Of a DNA stretch of 59,066 bases, positions 25,052 through 33,362 are shown one piece after another. Within the stretch, counting starts at the first letter, position 1, and each line of letters begins with the position of its first letter. The notes beneath the pieces were generated by a model that was not told where the DNA came from, did no database searches, and saw only the letters and a list, made by a program, of their open reading frames with translations. The stretch covers positions 30,963-90,028 of the forward strand of contig NZ_MAUE01000032.1 in the NCBI RefSeq assembly GCF_001702265.1, given 5' to 3'. This stretch comes from Pseudomonas aylmerensis (GTDB lineage: Bacteria > Pseudomonadota > Gammaproteobacteria > Pseudomonadales > Pseudomonadaceae). The position numbers and the translations under genes were made by a program.

Positions 25052-28000
25052 ATGGTCGTCATTTCCCCTGTCCCGTTCAATACAGCGTTTCAAGGTCGGC
25101 ACTATCCGCTGCTCAAGCATGCCTTGCCGCCCTGGCTCAAAAGCACCTCCCTGGCACGCCTGCACGCCTTGCGCGCCGTCGGGCTCAAGGATCCCGCGCC
25201 GTACCCCCACGCCACGCCGGACCAGCACGCCGGCCTCAAGCAGGCGATTGCCGACCACTGGGACACCCTCAACACCCTCGACCAGCGGCTGCAGAAGCTC
25301 AATGACGTATATGCCTACGCCGAACGGGTGCTGGGCAGCGCCTTGCTGGCGGACTACGGCCCGATCGATGTGAGAAATACCTTCCTGCGCGTGTATGTCA
25401 AAGCCACCAGCGCGTGGTGGGTGCATGACTTCAAGCAAGCCGTAACCAGCCGCACGGTGTCCCTGCTGGACGCGGCGCTGCACAACTTTGCCGCCTCAGA
25501 ACGTTTCGTCGACTATGCCTTCCTGTCCGCCGCCGATGCCCGTGGCCAGCAACGCAGCTTGACGTTCAAGCACAAGGCCAATGGCACCGCCCTCACGGCC
25601 GAGCGCTTCAAGCAACTGTGTCGTGGCCTGGACATCGGCCGCCATTACCGCGAGCACCTGAAGATCGTCATGGGGGTCTACACCCCCACGGTCGCCCGCG
25701 ACCTGCGCCGGCAAGTGATCGACCAGCACAAAGCCGGGTTGAAAGCCGCCGCCCACTTGGCGCTGGTCAAGGGCGATATTGCCCAGGATGCCTGCACCGC
25801 CTTGCTGGGGCTGATCAATGGAAACCCGACGCTGCGCCTCGACGGCCAGACCCTGGTCGCCCATACCCTGGACATGATGAACAGCCGGCTCACCGGCATT
25901 CTGCTGTTCTGCGCGACGCCGCCCTCGGCAGCGCGGGTGATCGCCTATGTGCCGGACGACCCCGAGCACCCGCTCAAGCAATACCCGACGCCGATGGCCT
26001 TCATGACGCAAGTGACCCGCCAGTTGCGGGATGCCGAGCACTACCAGGTGTTCTTCAGCCGGTTTGTCGACCATGACCAGCGCGGCTTTTTTTTCGCCAA
26101 CCTCAACACCCGCCTGAGCCGGGTGCAATGGCGCATCAAAGCGCCCACCGACAGCCAGCCCACCTGGCAAGACACACCGCTGGACAACCCCCACCTGCAA
26201 TTTCATGTGCAGCCCATCGCGGCTGACCACCCCAACCGCGCTGGCAACGGCGGCGCAGATGACCTGTGGCACTACCGCTACCGGGTGCACCTGAACAAGG
26301 TGCTCAACGATGCCCAGGACATCGCCGTTTCCACCCTTCGCGCCGATACCCTGGCGCGCCAGGCCTGGTGGGACAACCTGGGGAAAATCCTCGGCGATCT
26401 CTTCAACGCCGCCCTGCAGGTACTCACGCCGTTTGTGCCGGGGTTGGGCGAAGTGATGCTCGCCTACACCGCCTACCAGATCACCGACGAGGTGTTCGAA
26501 GGCGTGGTCGATTGGGCCCAGGGCCGAGGCGCGGAGGCGGCGGATCATCTGCTCGGGGTGGCGCAGGACTTTGTCCAGTTCGGCCTGTTCGCCGCCGGTA
26601 CCACCTTGGCCGCGCCACTGCGCCTGAAACTCTCGGCGTTCGTCGAAGGGCTCCAGCCGGTGCAGAGTGCAGACGGTCGTCAACGCCTGTGGAACCCGGA
26701 CCTTGCACCCTATGTCGACGACCAGGGCACACTCGATCCCGCGCAACGGCTGATACACGAAGGCGCGCAGTATCGGGTGCAACACGCGCGCATCGTCCAC
26801 CCACGCCGCCCGCAAGCGTATCGACCACAGCTGTATCGCCGGGCCAACGGGATTGTCGTGCATGAAGCCGACCAGCCGCAGACCTGGGACAGCCGCACGT
26901 TGATGCGCCGCCTCGGGCCCAGGGTCGCGGCCTTCAGCGATGAGCAACTGGAACGCATCCGCCTCACCAGTGGCTGCGATGACGACGTGCTACGCGGCGC
27001 GTATCTGCAGGACCAGCCGCTGCCACCGCTGCTCGCTGACACGCTCAACCGCTTCGAGGCCTACGCCAGCGCGCAGTCGGCCAGTGATCAGATCCGCACG
27101 GGCATGCCGCTGGACCCGGCTGCCGCCTGGTTCGAGCAAACCGTTACCGAACTCGACGGCTGGCCACAGGACAAGGCCCTGGAAGTGTTCCTCAGCCCCA
27201 GCCTGAGCGGCGACTCCCACCGCTATGGCAGGCTCGACGCCGCCCCGGCGGACACCCTCAAGATGAGTGTGGCGCAGGTGATGTCCGGGCAGTTGCCGGA
27301 GCGGGTGCTGGGGTTTCTCGATGAAGCCCAGGCGCGCCTGCTGCTCGGCGCCCAGGTGCCCAAGGCCGGGCAAGTGCAGCACTTGCGCGAGCTGTTGGCC
27401 GCCTACGTCACCCGCCAGGCCCCCGAGATCGGCCAGTACGCCCACCATGTGCGTGAGCTGTCCGATGAGCCGGGCATCCGCCTGCTGCGCGAGCATTTCC
27501 CGCAGATGGACTCCAGCGTCGCACGGTCTCTGCTCGACAGTGCCGATGCCGCCGAGCGCAGCCTGATGCTGGACCACCGGCGCCTGCCGCTGCGTTTGGA
27601 AAACCTGGCGCGCGAACTGAATTTCGCCGCCGGCACCAGCCACGCCTATGAAAGTTTCTACTTCCCCTGGCGCCAGACCGCCGACAGCGAACGCATGCTG
27701 CTCAATACCCTGAAGCGGCACAGCGACTTCTTCGCCGACCTGCACCTGCAGATTCGCCAGCACACCGCCGACGGTCCGCTGCGCTGCGAGGCCGGCCCGG
27801 TCAATGCCGGCACCCGGCGCATCCTGGTCAGGAAGGACACCCTGGGCTATGAGGTCCGCGACGGCGCCCACCGCAAGCTGCACGGCCCCGACACCCTGTA
27901 CGAAGCCCTGTTGCACGCCGCGCCCGCCGATAGCCGCCAGGCGGTCGGGCTTTCACCCGGCCAAGGCGAGGGCCTGCGGCACTGGCTGCTGACCACCCTG

Positions 28001-30076
28001 GAACCGCTGGCCGAACGCCGCAGCGCGCTGGCCCAACCCCCCGTGCGCAGCCAGGCTGACGAGGAGACACTGAAGCTGCTCGGCTCCCCCGCGCCTGCGC
28101 GCACGCCGAAGCTGGTCGTCATGAGTGAGCAGGTGGTGATCCTGAACGCCTTGAAAACCGTATTTACGCACCAGAGCGAGGCGCACATCCTGGCCTTTAT
28201 GGAAAAAGTCGGCAGCGAGCACCTCAGCCCCCGCGTCAACCAACTGATCGTCGACCATTACCGCCTGGACGCTGACCTGGCGCACTGGTCGCGCCAGCCA
28301 GGCAACCATCCGCCGGACAGGGAGCTTGAGTTGCGCCTGTTCATTCGCGGCAAACTCCTTGAATGCTGGCAGGATCAGATCCGCGCCTATACCGAACCCT
28401 CCGGCACGCGCCTGGATCTGAGCGGCATAACGCTGCCCGATACCCTGCCACCGCTGCGCGCCGACTTCAGCCATGTCACCCGGCTGAACCTGATCCACAG
28501 TCAGTTCAACGCGGACCATGGTGAGTTCCTGCAACACTTCCCGCAGCTGTCCACCCTGTATCTGGCGGATAACCCGCTGTCCCGGCTGCCGGAAGCGATC
28601 CGCGACCTGCGCCACCTGGAAAACCTCGACCTGGCCTGGTGCCCGCTGGCGTTGCAGGCGGTGGATGTCACCCGCCTGAAAAACCTGCGCTACCTGCGGC
28701 GCCTGAAGCTCAACAACACCCGCAGCCACAGGGCCCCGGATATCGGGCGCATGCGCGACCTGGTTCACCTGGACCTCAGCCACAGCCCTGTCGCGCAGTG
28801 GCCCGATGGGCTGTTCGAGGTGCCCCGGTCCTCGCGGTTTGTCCTCAACCTGCAGGGCACCGCCATTACCCACGTGCCCGAGGTGGCCCTGGGCAGTGCC
28901 GAGGCCCGGCTTGTCGCCGCGACCTACCTCAATCGCGCCGCACTCGACGCCCTGCAGCGTGAACGGTTCAAGGCCTACCGCGCGTCAGTCGGGCTGGATC
29001 CCGAGCGCACCTATGAACCCCAGGGCGACAGCACGCCGTGGCTGGACTACCTGTCACCGCAAGGCCAGGACGACGCCCGCAAAGTCTGGGATGCACTGGA
29101 GCACGAACACGGCTCCCAGGGATTGTTCGAGGTGATCAAGGCCCTGGAAATACCGGAGCGGTTCCAGACAGATGAAGATCAGCAACGCTACCGCGCCAAC
29201 CACCGCACCCTGACCCGGCAGGTCTGGACCCTGCTGCAGGCGGCCGCCGTCGACACCCCGCTGCGCAATCGGCTGTTCGAGATCGCCAGTTTCCCCGGCA
29301 ATTGCCCGGATGCCGGCACGCAGATCTTCAACGAAATGGGGGTCGAGGTGCTGCTCTACCAGATCGAGCACCAGGCGCCGACGCCAGAGGCCCATGAGCG
29401 GCAACTGGTCACCCTGGTCAAGGGCCGTGCGCGCCTGCAACAGCTCAACGAGGTGATCCGGGCCGACGTTCAACAGCGCCTGGCGCCGGTCGCCCAAGGA
29501 GGCCAGGGCTTGCGGTTTCTCACCGAGGTCGTCGACGGCGTGGCCGGCCAGGTGGATGAAGTGGAAATCTACCTGGCTTACCAGACCGCCCTCGCCGAGC
29601 GCCTGGACCTGCCGTGGATCGCCGAGCACATGCTCTACCGCAGCATCGCCGGGGTCAGCGACGCACAGATCGACGCGGCGTATGCCAAAGTACTTGAGCT
29701 TGGCGAGGGCGACGGCCTGGTCAACCGCATGCTGCTCGACGCGCACTGGTGCGAGTGGCTGCAACGTCGCTATGCCGGCCAATATGCCGAACAGCAGCAG
29801 TGGCTCAAGGCGCAACACAACCGCTTGTTCGACCTGCTGGAGTTGGGCGAACAGTGGCCGCAGACACCCGACACCGCAGCGCTGCAAACACAGGTCGATG
29901 CCCTGGCCAGTGAGCTGGGCATGAGCGGACTGAACCCCGCCGACCCGGCGGCATTCCAGGCCGCCTGCGAAAAACGCGAGGAAGAACTGGGCGACATCGC
30001 CCAGGCGTGGATGCGTGACCGCACCCGCGCAGCGCTGATGGCGGCGCGCACCTTACGCAATCGCCCTAGCCGCTGA
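25052..30076 (+). CDS. LRR-NEL E3 ubiquitin ligase effector-like protein
   Basis: 1674 residues from the ATG at 25052 (AGGA eight bases upstream); an ATG at 25028 would add eight. Layout: a long N-terminal DUF6543-like region (~1-1130), leucine-rich repeats (~1145-1275: LSTLYLADNPLSRLPEAI, LENLDLAWCPL, LVHLDLSHSPVAQWPDGLF) and a C-terminal NEL domain (~1290-1630). The NEL site is recognisable: FPGNCPDAGTQIFNEMGVEV places the catalytic Cys at ~1418 in a CxD motif as in IpaH/SspH ligases. Such enzymes ubiquitinate host proteins after secretion. Amphipathic segments in the N-terminal part could translocate it. No signal peptide and no hrp box were found, so the export route is unknown. It overlaps the convergent chaperone gene by 11 bp. 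Confidence 0.85.
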   Translation: MVVISPVPFNTAFQGRHYPLLKHALPPWLKSTSLARLHALRAVGLKDPAPYPHATPDQHAGLKQAIADHWDTLNTLDQRLQKLNDVYAYAERVLGSALLADYGPIDVRNTFLRVYVKATSAWWVHDFKQAVTSRTVSLLDAALHNFAASERFVDYAFLSAADARGQQRSLTFKHKANGTALTAERFKQLCRGLDIGRHYREHLKIVMGVYTPTVARDLRRQVIDQHKAGLKAAAHLALVKGDIAQDACTALLGLINGNPTLRLDGQTLVAHTLDMMNSRLTGILLFCATPPSAARVIAYVPDDPEHPLKQYPTPMAFMTQVTRQLRDAEHYQVFFSRFVDHDQRGFFFANLNTRLSRVQWRIKAPTDSQPTWQDTPLDNPHLQFHVQPIAADHPNRAGNGGADDLWHYRYRVHLNKVLNDAQDIAVSTLRADTLARQAWWDNLGKILGDLFNAALQVLTPFVPGLGEVMLAYTAYQITDEVFEGVVDWAQGRGAEAADHLLGVAQDFVQFGLFAAGTTLAAPLRLKLSAFVEGLQPVQSADGRQRLWNPDLAPYVDDQGTLDPAQRLIHEGAQYRVQHARIVHPRRPQAYRPQLYRRANGIVVHEADQPQTWDSRTLMRRLGPRVAAFSDEQLERIRLTSGCDDDVLRGAYLQDQPLPPLLADTLNRFEAYASAQSASDQIRTGMPLDPAAAWFEQTVTELDGWPQDKALEVFLSPSLSGDSHRYGRLDAAPADTLKMSVAQVMSGQLPERVLGFLDEAQARLLLGAQVPKAGQVQHLRELLAAYVTRQAPEIGQYAHHVRELSDEPGIRLLREHFPQMDSSVARSLLDSADAAERSLMLDHRRLPLRLENLARELNFAAGTSHAYESFYFPWRQTADSERMLLNTLKRHSDFFADLHLQIRQHTADGPLRCEAGPVNAGTRRILVRKDTLGYEVRDGAHRKLHGPDTLYEALLHAAPADSRQAVGLSPGQGEGLRHWLLTTLEPLAERRSALAQPPVRSQADEETLKLLGSPAPARTPKLVVMSEQVVILNALKTVFTHQSEAHILAFMEKVGSEHLSPRVNQLIVDHYRLDADLAHWSRQPGNHPPDRELELRLFIRGKLLECWQDQIRAYTEPSGTRLDLSGITLPDTLPPLRADFSHVTRLNLIHSQFNADHGEFLQHFPQLSTLYLADNPLSRLPEAIRDLRHLENLDLAWCPLALQAVDVTRLKNLRYLRRLKLNNTRSHRAPDIGRMRDLVHLDLSHSPVAQWPDGLFEVPRSSRFVLNLQGTAITHVPEVALGSAEARLVAATYLNRAALDALQRERFKAYRASVGLDPERTYEPQGDSTPWLDYLSPQGQDDARKVWDALEHEHGSQGLFEVIKALEIPERFQTDEDQQRYRANHRTLTRQVWTLLQAAAVDTPLRNRLFEIASFPGNCPDAGTQIFNEMGVEVLLYQIEHQAPTPEAHERQLVTLVKGRARLQQLNEVIRADVQQRLAPVAQGGQGLRFLTEVVDGVAGQVDEVEIYLAYQTALAERLDLPWIAEHMLYRSIAGVSDAQIDAAYAKVLELGEGDGLVNRMLLDAHWCEWLQRRYAGQYAEQQQWLKAQHNRLFDLLELGEQWPQTPDTAALQTQVDALASELGMSGLNPADPAAFQAACEKREEELGDIAQAWMRDRTRAALMAARTLRNRPSR

Positions 30077-30806
30077 TCTCGATGACGCTCTCGGTGGTGC
30101 CTTCCACCAGGAAGAACCGATAGATCCTCCCGGCCTGTTTTTCAAAGCTGAAGACCCGGCCGGGGAAGATATGGTTCTTGGTGGTGGGCGCGCAGGCGGT
30201 GCGGTCATTCACCGCACAATCCTTGAACTCATCCACCACTACCACGGTGTTGCCGGCATTGCGCAAGGTGTAGGTGCGGCCGCCGTTCTCGACACGGGTA
30301 TCGAAGCGGCTGTCCGTGGGCCGCACGAAGAACACCGTGCCGTAGCCCGCCATTACCTGCACGCCGCCCGCCAGGGTGTTTTCGTAGGCCTGGCGGTCTT
30401 CATCGTTCAGCCCGAAGCCATCATCTTTATCGGGTGCCACCGGCAGGTAGCGCACGCGGAAATAGCGCTCGCGATCGCGCTCGCCAATGAACACCAGGCG
30501 CGTGCTCTGCATGCCGTCCGCCGGCACGATCAGGCGCGCCGGGCTGGCGATCAGGCCATTGCGCACGCTGCCGTCGGCCTCGATCCGAAGCGGCACTTCC
30601 TCATAGCTGCCGTCCGGTTTGTAGAGCATCTCGCTGACGTTGACCTTGACGAAGGCGGTCTGGGTGCCGCCGTTGAAGATGCGCTTCAGGTAGGTACTTT
30701 TATCGCCGCGCAAATAGTCGTAGAAATCACCGACATTGATGTTCGGCCCGGCGTGGGCGTTCAGGGCACACAGCAGCAAACCCAGGGTTGCACATAAAGA
30801 CTTCAT
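30066..30806 (-). CDS. CS1-type pilus periplasmic chaperone (second copy)
   Basis: 246 residues. A signal peptide (MKSLCATLGLLLCALNAHA) is followed by GPNINVGDFYDYLRGDKSTY. It closely resembles the chaperone encoded two genes upstream (31357-32097): same length, with KSTYLKR, SPARLIVPADGMQSTRL and TVVVVDEFKDC shared almost word for word. It is an Ig-like chaperone of the alpha chaperone-usher group, which folds pilin subunits and delivers them to the usher. GAGGAG precedes the ATG. Last gene of the CS1-type operon. Two paralogous chaperones in one operon suggest that each serves different subunits. Confidence 0.85.
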   Translation of the reverse strand: MKSLCATLGLLLCALNAHAGPNINVGDFYDYLRGDKSTYLKRIFNGGTQTAFVKVNVSEMLYKPDGSYEEVPLRIEADGSVRNGLIASPARLIVPADGMQSTRLVFIGERDRERYFRVRYLPVAPDKDDGFGLNDEDRQAYENTLAGGVQVMAGYGTVFFVRPTDSRFDTRVENGGRTYTLRNAGNTVVVVDEFKDCAVNDRTACAPTTKNHIFPGRVFSFEKQAGRIYRFFLVEGTTESVIEISG

Positions 30807-30826
30807 CACCACTCCTCGAAAAACCA

Positions 30827-31357
30827 TCACGGCCGTACCGCATCGAACAGCAACTCGACGCTGCCGTAGTACTCACCCGGGGTAAACCCCTCCGCCGGCT
30901 CGACCGCCGAGATATCCAGCAGCACCCGCTTGCCCTGGCTGGCCTCGGCCTGCGGCACCACCAGGGTGTCAGCCAGGCCCAGCACCTGGCCGTTGAAGGT
31001 CACGCTCAAGTCGATGTAGGTACGCCCGCCATTGAACAGCATCGGCAGCGCGCCCAGCCGTGCGTTGATGCCGCCCGCCGAACTCTTCACGTCAAAGTGT
31101 TCGCGCACCGGCCGCAGGCGTCCCGGCACCAGGTCCCAGACCATCTGTTGTTCACGTTCGAAGAACCCGGGGTTGATCGGCAGTACATAAAAATCCTGGG
31201 TGGGGATGGTCACCGACACGTCAAACACGTGCTCTTCACGGATCGCCAGGGCCTGGGTACTGAGCAACGCGAGCACCATCAGCAGCAGCGCCGCCGACAT
31301 GACCTTGCACCGTCTGCACGCACGGTATGCGCGTGCCTGGGCTATTTCACTGACCAT
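30827..31357 (-). CDS. CS1/CFA-I-type minor pilin
   Basis: 176 residues. The long N-region (MVSEIAQARAYRACRRCKVM) precedes a hydrophobic core (SAALLLMVLALLSTQALA) and a likely cleavage site. The mature part IREEHVFDVSVTIPTQDFYV, then LPINPGFFEREQQMVWD, parallels the major pilin of this operon (IPTKQFHVLPRDPNFGRDETMNY), so it belongs to the CS1 subunit family. Its start overlaps the stop of the upstream chaperone as TGATG, so the two are translationally coupled. It is probably a minor or terminating subunit. Confidence 0.78.
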   Translation of the reverse strand: MVSEIAQARAYRACRRCKVMSAALLLMVLALLSTQALAIREEHVFDVSVTIPTQDFYVLPINPGFFEREQQMVWDLVPGRLRPVREHFDVKSSAGGINARLGALPMLFNGGRTYIDLSVTFNGQVLGLADTLVVPQAEASQGKRVLLDISAVEPAEGFTPGEYYGSVELLFDAVRP

Positions 31358-32097
31358 CAGCCTTTGACCTCATAGGGTGTTTTCTCGCTGCCCTCGATCA
31401 GGGTAAAGCGATAGGTACGCCCGGCCTGCCTGGTAAAACCAAAGGCACGACCCGGCAAAATGTGATGCTTGGTCACCGGTCGGCAGTCGTGGCTATCGCC
31501 GCTGGCGCAGTCCTTGAACTCATCGACCACCACCACACTGTTACCGTCGTTATGCAGCCCGTACTCAACGGGTTGCTCATCGACACGGGTGGCAAACCGC
31601 GTGACCTTGGGCCGCACGAAAAACACCGTGCCGAACCCGGCCAGCACCGTGACCCCGGCCGACAGGCGAGTCTTGTAGGCGTCACGCTCCTCCTCCGACA
31701 CGGCGAATTCGTCGTCCTGCTCGGGCATCACCGGCACAAAACGCACGCGAAAGTAGCGCTCTTTTTCGCGCTCGCCGAGGTACAGCAAGCGCGTGCCCTG
31801 CACGCCATTGGCCGGCACGATCAGGCGTGACGGCGTGGCCATCAGGCCATCGCGGACACCGGTCTGGGCATCGCTCTTGAGCTCGACTTCCGCGGAACCG
31901 CCGTCGCTGTCGTAGAGGATTTCCATCACCGCGACCTTGATGAAGGCCGTGCTGTCACCACTGTTGAACACCCGTTTCAGGTAGGTACTTTTATCGGCGT
32001 CCAGGTAGTCATAAAACACCCCGACATTGATATTCGGAGCCGCCGGTACCGACTGCGGCAACCAGCACAGCGCACACAGCGCCAACACATGTTTCAT
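31357..32097 (-). CDS. CS1-type pilus periplasmic chaperone (first copy)
   Basis: 246 residues. Signal peptide MKHVLALCALCWLPQSVPA, then APNINVGVFYDYLDADKSTY. The core is the same as in the second chaperone of the operon (TPSRLIVPANGVQGTRLLYL, SVVVVDEFKDC). It belongs to the alpha (CfaA-like) chaperones. I chose the ATG at 32097 because GAGG lies nine bases upstream and the protein then matches its paralogue's length; in-frame ATGs at 32103 and 32112 exist. The gene follows the tip adhesin by 15 bp. Confidence 0.85.
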   Translation of the reverse strand: MKHVLALCALCWLPQSVPAAPNINVGVFYDYLDADKSTYLKRVFNSGDSTAFIKVAVMEILYDSDGGSAEVELKSDAQTGVRDGLMATPSRLIVPANGVQGTRLLYLGEREKERYFRVRFVPVMPEQDDEFAVSEEERDAYKTRLSAGVTVLAGFGTVFFVRPKVTRFATRVDEQPVEYGLHNDGNSVVVVDEFKDCASGDSHDCRPVTKHHILPGRAFGFTRQAGRTYRFTLIEGSEKTPYEVKG

Positions 32098-32112
32098 TGT
32101 CATGAGCCTCAT

Positions 32113-33360
32113 CTAGAGATCCGAATCCCAAATCACCGAAACCTGGCCCGCGTACGTGCTGCCGCCGCGCTCGACCATCTGGTCGGCGTATGGCTTCTGG
32201 ACCTCGAAATGCAAGGTGCCGGGTCGCCGGCTGACATAAAACCCTGGCTGGAACTGCTCGGTACCGGCGCCGCTCAATAACAGCGGCTGACGAATCACGG
32301 CGCCGCCGTCTTCACGGTTCAGGCCATGGGGCAGGCTGACGCTGACATCCACCGGCACTTCGTGGCCATCGGTAGTGTTGCGCAGGGCGCAGGTGTCCCC
32401 GATGACACGCTCGCAGGCCATCTGCATCTTGAAACGCGATGAAGCGGAGATGTGGAAGGTCTGGTCACGGAACAGCCGGGCGGGTTTGCGGCCCTGGCTG
32501 AGCCAGGCTTGCCAGCCACCCTGGGGCACCAGCTCGATTCGGTTGCCACCGGGCGGCACGTCGACCTTCAGGTCGTGCTCCACGCTCAAGGTGAAGTTGA
32601 GAGTGAGGGCGTTTTTCGAGGGCATCATGACGTCACCGAAATCGTAATCGCCGCCCGGGCCCATGCTGTAGGTGATGCTGCCGGTGTACAGCCCACTGGA
32701 CATGCCCAACGGGTTGGGCGTGCGCAGTTCGTAGGCGTACTCCATGGTGTTGACGCTCATCCTGAGCAGATCCTCGGACGGTTTCCGGCTGCAAGGGCCA
32801 GCACCTTCAGGCGTCAGCCAGAAGTACGAAGCAGACGCGGTACCTGCTGCAAGGTGGTTGGTGCTTTGGCAAGGTGAAGGCGCAGACCGCCACTGCGTAG
32901 ACCAGCCGACCCCTGGCTGCGCCCACCCCGACACGCCAGGCGGTCGAGGGATCGACCAAAACCCGCCGATGCCGGCGATCCGCACTTGAACGATCTCGGT
33001 TTCCTGGGTGGCGGTATGCGTTACGGTCAAATCACGCCAATCGGACGGCACCTTGACCATGAAGCCGTGGCGCTCCTGCTCATGATTGGCAATGATCGGC
33101 GCATTGCTGGCAATCCTGAGGGTCTCGTCCCGCAGGCTGAAAATACCCAATGCCTTGCAGCGCGCCGGAATATGCGCGGCACAAATCGAACTGATCGGCG
33201 TGGTGTTTTCGAACTTGTTCACCATAGGGTTGCTGGGGTCCGGCCGGAAGCGCGCAGTGATGTCCTCGTCAGCCAACGCCGCGAAGGAACACAGCAGCAT
33301 GGCCGTGCCCGTGGTGCGTAAAATGAAGCTGTTCATAACCTTGGGTTTTCTCGTCATCAT
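32113..33360 (-). CDS. CS1-type pilus tip adhesin
   Basis: 415 residues from the ATG at 33360; an ATG at 33336 would give 407. After a signal sequence (SFILRTTGTAMLLCSFAALA) comes a two-domain protein with several cysteines (ICAAHIPARCKALGIFS; ACERVIGDTC), ending KPYADQMVERGGSTYAGQVS. Length and position after the usher match the minor tip subunits CooD/CfaE/CblD. The start lies 2 bp after the usher stop, so coupling is expected. This subunit would carry the binding surface of the pilus. The receptor cannot be predicted. Confidence 0.78.
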   Translation of the reverse strand: MMTRKPKVMNSFILRTTGTAMLLCSFAALADEDITARFRPDPSNPMVNKFENTTPISSICAAHIPARCKALGIFSLRDETLRIASNAPIIANHEQERHGFMVKVPSDWRDLTVTHTATQETEIVQVRIAGIGGFWSIPRPPGVSGWAQPGVGWSTQWRSAPSPCQSTNHLAAGTASASYFWLTPEGAGPCSRKPSEDLLRMSVNTMEYAYELRTPNPLGMSSGLYTGSITYSMGPGGDYDFGDVMMPSKNALTLNFTLSVEHDLKVDVPPGGNRIELVPQGGWQAWLSQGRKPARLFRDQTFHISASSRFKMQMACERVIGDTCALRNTTDGHEVPVDVSVSLPHGLNREDGGAVIRQPLLLSGAGTEQFQPGFYVSRRPGTLHFEVQKPYADQMVERGGSTYAGQVSVIWDSDL

Positions 33361-33362
33361 GC

